Source: Acidobacteriota bacterium
GTDB taxonomy: Bacteria; Acidobacteriota; Blastocatellia; RBC074
Direction of reading: 5' to 3'
Length of the DNA: 64,000 bases
NCBI GenBank assembly: GCA_018269055.1
Contig: JAFDVI010000005.1
Location: 54,499-118,498 of the forward strand
Shown: one piece after another, positions 57,426 to 64,000 of the stretch
How positions within the stretch are numbered: position 1 is the first letter of the stretch
Layout of the letters: each line of letters opens with the position of its first letter
Position numbers and translations under genes: made by a program
The notes under the pieces: model-generated
The model's database searches: none
Told to the model about the DNA's origin: nothing
The model's input: only the letters and a program-made list of their open reading frames with translations

Positions 57426-58499
57426 ATGAAAAGAATTCTAGTTGTAGCGTTGCTGGGAGCGATTTCGATTTCCGTGTTGGCAGCAGGTTTTGATTGGGAA
57501 CGGGCTGTGTCTTTATACAAACAAGGCCAGTTCCGCGAAGCCATTGCCGAGTTTGAAAAAGTACTGGCCGAATACCCCGATCATCCCGACAGTTGGAAAT
57601 ACGTCGGCTTGTCTTATTACCAATTGAAGGAGTTTGCCTCCGCCATCGAACCGCTGGAAAAAGCCCTGGCGCTGAAAACCAAAGAAAATCGTCTTGACCC
57701 GGACTTGTACAGAGCCTTGGGACAATCGCATCTGGCGTTGAACCAGTTTGACAAGGCGCTGCCCTATTTCGAGTCGCTGACAAAATCGCAAGCCAACGTC
57801 GCCGTCAATTTTCATTTGCTCGGTGTGACGTATTCCAACCTGAACCGTCCCGAAGAAGCCGCCGAGGCATTTCGCAAGGCATCGAAGCTCGACCCGAAAG
57901 ACGCCGATTCGTTTTATTTTCTGGCCGTACAGCAATTCCGTACCGGCAAGTTGCCGGAAACCATCGCCAGCTTGCGGGCCGGATTGGTGGCTCAGCCACA
58001 GAATCCCGAAATGTTGGGCTTGCTGGCCGAAACTCTGTTGCGATACGCCGGAACCGAAGCTGACGAACGAAAGGCAGTCGCGCTGTTTGACGAAGCCACG
58101 CGCGTGGCGATGACGTTGAAAAACGTTAGAGACGACGCGGCTGCGTCGGAGTTGTTGGGACGAGCCTATCTGGCGACCAAGCGGTACCCGCAAGCCGAAG
58201 CGATGTTGTCAAAGGCGCTGGAAACTTCCAAAACGCCCACCGCCACGCTGTATTTCAATTTGGGATTTGCGCTGGCGCAAACCAAATCGTGGCCGCGCGC
58301 GGCTCAAATGTTCGCAAACGCCGACAAACTCAATCCCGGCGATGCCAACACGCTGTACTATTTGGGGTATGTGTACGAAAACCAGCGACAGTATCCGCAA
58401 GCGCTCGACGCTTACACCAAGGCTTACGAGGCCGGCGGTCGCAGCAATGCTGACATCAAAGCCAGCATTGACCGCGTAACACCATTCGCAAAGCCATAA
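57426..58499 (+). CDS. Secreted TPR protein
   Basis: About 357 residues from ATG 57426 (AAGGA upstream). Signal peptide RILVVALLGAISISVLAAG. Nine or so TPR units of the type AVSLYKQGQFREAIAEFEKV, YVGLSYYQLKEFASAIEPLE, YYLGYVYENQRQYPQALDAY. Acts as a protein-protein scaffold, presumably in the periplasm. Partners unknown. Confidence 0.85.
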   Translation: MKRILVVALLGAISISVLAAGFDWERAVSLYKQGQFREAIAEFEKVLAEYPDHPDSWKYVGLSYYQLKEFASAIEPLEKALALKTKENRLDPDLYRALGQSHLALNQFDKALPYFESLTKSQANVAVNFHLLGVTYSNLNRPEEAAEAFRKASKLDPKDADSFYFLAVQQFRTGKLPETIASLRAGLVAQPQNPEMLGLLAETLLRYAGTEADERKAVALFDEATRVAMTLKNVRDDAAASELLGRAYLATKRYPQAEAMLSKALETSKTPTATLYFNLGFALAQTKSWPRAAQMFANADKLNPGDANTLYYLGYVYENQRQYPQALDAYTKAYEAGGRSNADIKASIDRVTPFAKP

Positions 58500-58517
58500 C
58501 GAAGAACAAGCTTCTGT

Positions 58518-59519
58518 TTATGAAAGCAATGCCTTGGCTTCGTCGGGAATTGCAGAAGCGGGTTTGAGCGGGTGATGGCTCAGGAAGCGTTCGGCGTCAA
58601 TCGCTGCCATGCAACCTGTTCCAGCGGCGGTGATGGCTTGGCGATAAGACGAATCCTGTACATCGCCGCAGGCAAATACGCCCGGCACACTGGTTTCCAT
58701 CGTGCGGCCTTTCGTCACGATATAACCCAGGCCATCCAGTTCCAATTGTCCGCGAAAAAGTTCCGTGTTGGGTTGATGTCCGATGGCGACGAAAACCCCT
58801 TCGCAATCAAAAGTGCTTTCCCCGCCAGTGATGATATTTCGCAGCCGCACACCAGTGACGCCCGTTTCTCGTGTTCCCATCATTTCCGTCACTTCGGTGT
58901 TCCAGATGAATCGAATCTTTTCGTTGCTGAACGCCTTTTCCTGCATGATCTTCGACGCCCGCAACGTGTCCCGCCGATGAATGACGGTTACCGAGGAGGC
59001 AAAGCGCGTCAGAAACGTCGCTTCCTCCATCGCAGTATCGCCTCCGCCAATGACGACAACCCGTTTGCCTTTGAAAAAGAATCCGTCGCACGTTGCGCAG
59101 GCAGACACGCCCGCCCCACCCAAACCCATCGGCACGGGAGCTTCGCCGGGAATGCCCAGCCATTTGGCCGACGCTCCCGAAGCGATAATCAAGACGTGGG
59201 CTTCAACCGGAGAAATATCCGTAAAAATGCGGAACGGGCGGCGGGATAAATCCACGCGGGTGACTTGGCTGACCTGAAACTCAGTTCCAAAGCGTTCCGC
59301 CTGGCGGCGCATCTGATCCATCAATTCCGGCCCCAAAATGCCGTCGGCAAATCCGGGAAAATTTTCGACCTCGGTTGTGATGGTCAATTGGCCGCCCGGT
59401 TGCAATCCTTCAATCACCAACGGGCGAAGCTCAGCGCGCGCAGCATAGATCGCCGCCGTCAACCCGGCAGCGCCCGATCCGATAATGACAACATTGTGTC
59501 GTAAAATTTTTGCGTCCAT
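58518..59519 (-). CDS. trxB: Thioredoxin-disulfide reductase
   Basis: About 333 residues from ATG 59519 (GAGGAGGG upstream). FAD motif VVIIGSGAAGLTAAIYAARA, redox CxxC in SACATCDGFFFKG, NADPH motif VVVIGGGDTAMEEATFLT and C-terminal FAD contact VFACGDVQDSSYRQAITAAG. Recycles oxidised thioredoxin with NADPH. Complete. Confidence 0.95.
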   Translation of the reverse strand: MDAKILRHNVVIIGSGAAGLTAAIYAARAELRPLVIEGLQPGGQLTITTEVENFPGFADGILGPELMDQMRRQAERFGTEFQVSQVTRVDLSRRPFRIFTDISPVEAHVLIIASGASAKWLGIPGEAPVPMGLGGAGVSACATCDGFFFKGKRVVVIGGGDTAMEEATFLTRFASSVTVIHRRDTLRASKIMQEKAFSNEKIRFIWNTEVTEMMGTRETGVTGVRLRNIITGGESTFDCEGVFVAIGHQPNTELFRGQLELDGLGYIVTKGRTMETSVPGVFACGDVQDSSYRQAITAAGTGCMAAIDAERFLSHHPLKPASAIPDEAKALLS

Positions 59520-59678
59520 CTTCCCTCCTCGTTTCTGCAATTTCATCCTTGGTCGCAAGAAAATCAACTATCCGAGTAAAACAGATTTTTCAATCTGTCC
59601 TGAATCTTTTGGTGAAGGGAATGGCTGACGAAGCACTTACGATGGAAGCCCGAACAGATTGGAAAACCCGTTCTACTT

Positions 59679-60506
59679 TTATTTCCCGACGATGGCGATT
59701 TTGTTTTGATTGGCTAAGGTCAGAGTTTCTACGCGGTCGAAGATCAGGGTTTTATCCGCAGTCACAGACATTGCCGTCACGTTGCAATCTTTCAGCGTGA
59801 CCATCGTGTTCAATCCAATCACCGGCACATCGAACCGCATATCCTGATTCGGTTTGGCGACTTTGATGACGGTCAGCGGACGACCTCGCACCAGTTCAGA
59901 AGCGCGGCGAATCGTGGCGTCGGTTCCTTCCATTGCTTCCAGAGCGACGACGGCCTGATTTTTGACGACGATGGTTTGGCCTAAATCCAGCCGCGCCAAT
60001 TCGGTTGCCACGTGCAAGCCGTATTCGATGTCGGCCAACTCGTGCTTGTTTGGCTCGCGTTTGGTCAACGTGCCTGCGCGAGCGAGCAGTGGCTGCAAAA
60101 ACGTTGTTGAATCAATCAGTTTGATGCCTTCGGATTCCAATTCATCGCAAACGGCTCCGATCAGTGCATCGGTGTTTCGGCGTTTCAGCCGCGCCAACAT
60201 CTTCGCCATCCGCAGATCGGGCAGGGCATTGAGCTTGAAAATCTGCACGTGTTTGACCTGTCCGGCCATAATCGCGTGCGTCACGCCTTCGCGCTGAAAG
60301 AACTTGATCAGCTTGTTCAGATGGCCGACGCTGATCCATTCGACGACGCGCGCCAAGCGTTCAATTCTCTGGTCGGTTTCCTCCTTGATGGCGGCGATGG
60401 CCATTTCGACGCCTTGGGCGCGCGCGCCTTCCAACACCAGAAACGGGAATCGCCCGTTGCCTGCAATCAAACCATATTTGGGGCCGACTTTTTGGCTCGA
60501 ATTCAT
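59679..60506 (-). CDS. lpxI: UDP-2,3-diacylglucosamine pyrophosphatase LpxI
   Basis: 275 residues of the LpxI (DUF1009) family: GLIAGNGRFPFLVLEGARAQ at the start, KFFQREGVTHAIMAGQVKHV, VVKNQAVVALEAMEGTDATI and KVAKPNQDMRFDVPVIGLNT. Makes lipid X in lipid A synthesis, where it replaces LpxH; supports a Gram-negative cell envelope. No other lpx gene is next to it. Confidence 0.93.
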   Translation of the reverse strand: MNSSQKVGPKYGLIAGNGRFPFLVLEGARAQGVEMAIAAIKEETDQRIERLARVVEWISVGHLNKLIKFFQREGVTHAIMAGQVKHVQIFKLNALPDLRMAKMLARLKRRNTDALIGAVCDELESEGIKLIDSTTFLQPLLARAGTLTKREPNKHELADIEYGLHVATELARLDLGQTIVVKNQAVVALEAMEGTDATIRRASELVRGRPLTVIKVAKPNQDMRFDVPVIGLNTMVTLKDCNVTAMSVTADKTLIFDRVETLTLANQNKIAIVGK

Positions 60507-60686
60507 TCGAAGCTTTGCTCCTGCTGATACCTGCTAAAGATTGATCGTCGCCTGTTTTACGAGAAACCGTGTGGTTTCACAAGTTGGACTGTGTATCGCA
60601 ATCGGTTTTGAATTACCGAGTTGACAAACACGGTTCTTCCAATCAAAAAGTGAACCTGCGCTATTCGATGGTACGTATAGCCGATT

Positions 60687-62495
60687 ATGAATCCCAATCA
60701 ACATGACTTCCCGCGTTCTCAGAAGCCGCTGCGGTTGTGGCCCGGTGTGGTCGCCGCCGTGTTGCTGTGTTTGGTGACCTTTGGCATTCCGATCTTTGCG
60801 CCTGATCAAAGCGGCACGGCGATTATGGCCGGAATCATTTGCGGATTATTGGTCATCGTCTGGTGGCTGTTTTTCAGCCGCGCGCCCTGGCCGGATCGCA
60901 TCGGCGCGATTGTTGTGATGGTCATCTCGGTCATTGTGACAAAGCTCGTCGTCCACAAATCCATTGCGAACGGAATGATGGGAATGATGCTGCCCATCTT
61001 TTCTGTCCCCATTATGAGCCTTGCGTTGGTTATTGCCGTCGCGATGGGGAATCGCCTTTCCGTCAATGCACGGCGAGTGGCGATGAGCTTTGCCATCTTG
61101 CTGGGCTGCGGACTGTTCACGCTGATACGAACGGGCGGAATGACCGGCGACGCGAACTCAGACTTACATTGGCGATGGACGAAAACTCCCGAAGAGTTGT
61201 TGCTTGCGCAAGCCCGCGACGTGCCGCCGCAGGTTCCACCGGTTGCCGCAACTCCTGAGCCTGAAGAACCGGTTCCGGCCAAGCCCGGCGAAGAACCGAC
61301 GCCAACTCCTGCCGTTTCTGAAACTCCGCAAACGCGCGCCGACTGGCCCGGGTTTCGCGGAGCAGCGCGCGACAGCATCGTTCGCGCCGTGCGGATTGAA
61401 ACCGATTGGGCAAAATCACCCCCGGTCGAAGTTTGGCGGCGAAAGGTTGGGCCGGGTTGGTCATCCTTCGCCGTTCAAGGCGATCTGGTTTATACACAGG
61501 AACAGCGGGGCGAAGACGAGGATGTTTCGTGTTACAGCCTGACGACCGGCGAGCCTGTGTGGAGACATCGGGACAAAGCGCGGTTTTGGGAATCGAATGC
61601 TGGCGCTGGCCCGCGTGGGACGCCGACTTTGAGCAAAGGCCGCGTGTATACGTTTGGGGCGACCGGGATTCTGAATGCGCTCGATGCCCGCAATGGCGCT
61701 GTCGTCTGGTCGCGCAATGCCGCGCTTGACACGGGCGCAAAGCTTCCGAACTGGGGCTTTGCGAGTTCGCCGCTGGTGGTCGGCGACAAAGTCATCATCG
61801 CCACTGCAGGCATACTTGCCGCCTACGACCGCGCCACGGGCAAACCGCGTTGGCAAGGCCCTACAGGCGGTAATGGTTACAGTTCGCCGCAGCTTTCGAC
61901 GATTGATGGTGTTGCGCAAATTCTGCTGGTCAACGGAGACGGCCTGATCAGCCTTTCTCCGGCGGATGGCACATTGCTTTGGAAACACGACTGGGCGGGC
62001 GATGGGATCGTGCAACCGGCACTGATTGGTGGAGGAAACATTTTGATCGGCAGCGGTTCCGGGCTTGCCGCTTCCGGCATGCGCCGCGTCGCGGCCGCGC
62101 ACGGAAGCGACGGTTGGACTGTCGAAGAGCGTTGGACGACGAACGGTTTGAAGCCTTACTACAATGATTTTGTCGTTCACAAAGGCAATGCCTACGGCTT
62201 CGACGGCAGCATTCTGGCTTGCATCGGCCTCGAAGATGGCAAGCGCAAATGGAAAGGCGGACGGTACGGCCACGGCCAACTCATTCTGTTGCCGGAGCAG
62301 GATTTGCTGCTGGTTCTGTCAGAAGAAGGCGAGTTGGCGCTGGTTAAAGCAACGGGAGATCAATTTACGGAACTCGCAAAGTTTAAAGCCATTGAAGGCA
62401 AAACCTGGAATCATCCGGTGCTGGTTGGCGATCAACTGCTGGTTCGCAACGGCGAGGAAATGGCGGCGTTTCGATTGTTTATGACTAGCCGTTGA
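60687..62495 (+). CDS. Membrane-anchored PQQ-like beta-propeller protein
   Basis: 602 residues. Four or so N-terminal membrane segments (GVVAAVLLCLVTFGIPIFAP, IGAIVVMVISVIVTKLVV) and a proline-rich spacer precede a beta-propeller with PQQ-type repeats (CYSLTTGEPVWRHRDKARFW, LNALDARNGAVVWSRNAALD, YDRATGKPRWQGPTGGNGY). Such proteins resemble BamB and PQQ dehydrogenases but I see no catalytic residues. Role unknown, likely protein binding outside the membrane. Confidence 0.85.
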   Translation: MNPNQHDFPRSQKPLRLWPGVVAAVLLCLVTFGIPIFAPDQSGTAIMAGIICGLLVIVWWLFFSRAPWPDRIGAIVVMVISVIVTKLVVHKSIANGMMGMMLPIFSVPIMSLALVIAVAMGNRLSVNARRVAMSFAILLGCGLFTLIRTGGMTGDANSDLHWRWTKTPEELLLAQARDVPPQVPPVAATPEPEEPVPAKPGEEPTPTPAVSETPQTRADWPGFRGAARDSIVRAVRIETDWAKSPPVEVWRRKVGPGWSSFAVQGDLVYTQEQRGEDEDVSCYSLTTGEPVWRHRDKARFWESNAGAGPRGTPTLSKGRVYTFGATGILNALDARNGAVVWSRNAALDTGAKLPNWGFASSPLVVGDKVIIATAGILAAYDRATGKPRWQGPTGGNGYSSPQLSTIDGVAQILLVNGDGLISLSPADGTLLWKHDWAGDGIVQPALIGGGNILIGSGSGLAASGMRRVAAAHGSDGWTVEERWTTNGLKPYYNDFVVHKGNAYGFDGSILACIGLEDGKRKWKGGRYGHGQLILLPEQDLLLVLSEEGELALVKATGDQFTELAKFKAIEGKTWNHPVLVGDQLLVRNGEEMAAFRLFMTSR

Positions 62496-62598
62496 TGCGG
62501 GGCTTAAAAGGATTGCCAGAGTTAGACTTCCGGGTGTAGTGTTCATCAAAATTCGTCGTTTTCTCCCCCATTTGGTCACTCGGTAAGGAGAAGAATTG

Positions 62599-64000
62599 AT
62601 GAAACGCACCCTGCTGATTGTCACATTATTCATCGCTACTTTCTGCAACGCATCTTCCACCAGAGGGCAGGACTCTCATCAGCATCAACACGAACATTCC
62701 GACCAGCTCGGTGAAATTGAAAAGCTGGGAAGAGTCAATTTTCCCATTTCCTGCACTCCACAAGCGCAGAAGCAATTTAATCGCGCCGTCGCCTGGCTTC
62801 ATTCATTTGAATATGAAGAAGCCGAAAAGATGTTCACCGAAATTGCGGCCACCGACGCGCGATGCGGCATGGCGTACTGGGGCGTGGCGATGAGCAATTA
62901 CCACCAAATCTGGACGCCGCCCACCGCGGCAGAATTGAAAAAAGGATGGGAAGCGGTCGAAAAGGCCAAAGCCGTCAGCGCCAAAACGCAACGCGAGCGG
63001 GATTACATTGCCGCAATCGAAACGTTCTACAAAGATGCTGACAAGCAGGATCATCGAACGCGCGTGCTTGCCTACAACCAGGCAATGGAACGACTTTACA
63101 AGCGTTATCCGTCAGACCGCGAAGCGGGCGTCTTTTACGCGCTGACGCTGATTGCAAAAGGCATGATGACCGGCGACAAGAGCTACCCCAACGAAAGACG
63201 GGCTGCGCAGATTTTGAACCGCGTGCTGGCGCGCGAGCCCCAACATCCTGGCGTTGCGCACTACCTGATTCACAGCTACGACTATCCGGCGCTTGCGGCG
63301 CTGGCGCTGCCTGCTGCGCGGAGTTACGCGAAAATCGCGCCTGCTTCGGCACATGCACAACACATGCCTTCGCACATCTTCACGCGATTGGGGTTGTGGC
63401 CGGAAGCCATTCGATCAAACCTCGACGCAAAGGCATCGGCGAAAGCGTTTGAGACAAGAAACCATTTGACCGGCGCTTGGGACGAAGGAATTCATACGAT
63501 GGATTATCTGGTGTACGCTTATCTGCAAGGCGCGCAAGACAAGCATGCCTGGGGCGTCGTGGAAGAGTTGTACAAGATTCCGAAAGCCGAACCGGAAACA
63601 TTCAAAGCGGCGTACGCCTTTGCGGCCATCCCCGCGCGCTATGCGCTCGAACGACGACAGTGGGAGGAAGCCGCCAAATTGACATTTACTCGAGACCCAT
63701 TAGAAAAATTCCCTTGGCAGCGTTTCCGATGGGCAGAAGCACATATACATTTTGCGCGTGCGATTGGGGCGGCACGAACCGGCGATCTGGCCTCAGCGCG
63801 TCTGGAGGTCGGCACGTTGGCTAAAATTCGGCAAGTCCTTGCCGAAATCAAGGAAGGGTACGATTGGGGCAAACAAGTCGAGATCGAGCGCTTGGTTGCA
63901 GAGGCTTGGCTGGCGTACGCCGAAGGCAAGCACGAAGTATCGCTCAGTCTAATGCGGGCAGCGGCGGATTTGGATGATGCGGCGGACAAACATCCCGTAA
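62599..64000 (+). CDS. Secreted helical-repeat protein, cut by window end
   Basis: At least 467 residues; no stop before the window ends. AAGGAG upstream. Signal peptide (TLLIVTLFIATFCNASS) then a histidine-rich stretch (DSHQHQHEHSDQ). TPR-like repeats follow: FNRAVAWLHSFEYEEAEKMF, ACGMAYWGVAMSNYHQIW-like text and VAHYLIHSYDYPALAALALP. Similar proteins occur in Acidobacteriota; function unknown. Confidence 0.8.
   Translation, partial: MKRTLLIVTLFIATFCNASSTRGQDSHQHQHEHSDQLGEIEKLGRVNFPISCTPQAQKQFNRAVAWLHSFEYEEAEKMFTEIAATDARCGMAYWGVAMSNYHQIWTPPTAAELKKGWEAVEKAKAVSAKTQRERDYIAAIETFYKDADKQDHRTRVLAYNQAMERLYKRYPSDREAGVFYALTLIAKGMMTGDKSYPNERRAAQILNRVLAREPQHPGVAHYLIHSYDYPALAALALPAARSYAKIAPASAHAQHMPSHIFTRLGLWPEAIRSNLDAKASAKAFETRNHLTGAWDEGIHTMDYLVYAYLQGAQDKHAWGVVEELYKIPKAEPETFKAAYAFAAIPARYALERRQWEEAAKLTFTRDPLEKFPWQRFRWAEAHIHFARAIGAARTGDLASARLEVGTLAKIRQVLAEIKEGYDWGKQVEIERLVAEAWLAYAEGKHEVSLSLMRAAADLDDAADKHPV

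Overview
The window looks like chromosomal DNA of a Gram-negative bacterium of moderate G+C content, most likely an Acidobacteriota member (Blastocatellia-like). This is inference from gene content: lpxI (lipid A pathway), a PEP-CTERM protein, an M14 peptidase with a large C-terminal extension, a kinase/PP2C/VWA triad of the COG4248 type, and many small palindromic intergenic repeats. No marker here fixes the taxon.

Layout. 0-1 kb: rplM-rpsI ribosomal operon (minus). 1-9.6 kb: secreted M14 peptidase, then an RND efflux pair and two small membrane proteins. 9.7-19.4 kb, all minus: a sugar-type ABC transporter (binding lipoprotein and double ATPase, but no canonical permease), a MntA/HepT toxin-antitoxin pair, a zinc alcohol dehydrogenase, an NAD-dependent epimerase, inorganic pyrophosphatase, SixA, an acetyltransferase and an acyl-CoA carboxyltransferase. 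Two copies of a MITE-like repeat lie in this block. 19.5-23.2 kb: a secreted tyrosine-phosphatase-like protein, a secreted HExxH protein, a YbgC-type thioesterase and a lipoprotein of the xylose-isomerase-like fold. 23.2-27.7 kb: a defence-like cluster (649-aa unknown, small nuclease-like/DUF2283 pair, ApaLI-like restriction-modification). 27.7-31.4 kb: full-length metH. 31.4-36.2 kb: a small orphan antitoxin-like protein and a TerY-type phosphorylation triad (VWA, PP2C, kinase-HhH-TPR). 36.5-39.5 kb: a secreted protein, then NfeD and an SPFH protein.

39.5-50.4 kb is the most unusual part. A minus-strand operon (acidic repeat peptide, O-methyltransferase, divergent SDR) faces away from a plus-strand operon (basic repeat peptide, 16-aa peptide, TPR protein, 36-aa peptide, HlyD-like adaptor, C39-peptidase ABC exporter, second ABC exporter). 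The acidic and basic peptides share an NHN[E/Q]T repeat frame but carry opposite charge (E-rich versus K-rich). I read this as a candidate undescribed peptide (RiPP-like) system whose products are processed and exported by the two ABC transporters. The basic precursor carries a one-base frameshift inside a repeat.

50.4-52.6 kb: a YitJ-type homocysteine methyltransferase/methylenetetrahydrofolate reductase, preceded by a leader that aligns with the SAM-II riboswitch and ends in an attenuator-like hairpin; upstream of it is tRNA-Ser(GCU) with its own terminator. 52.6-64 kb: DUF1992 protein, a methyltransferase, a sodium/sugar symporter with galactokinase, a PEP-CTERM protein, a TPR protein, trxB, lpxI, a membrane-anchored PQQ-propeller protein, and a TPR-like secreted protein cut by the window end.
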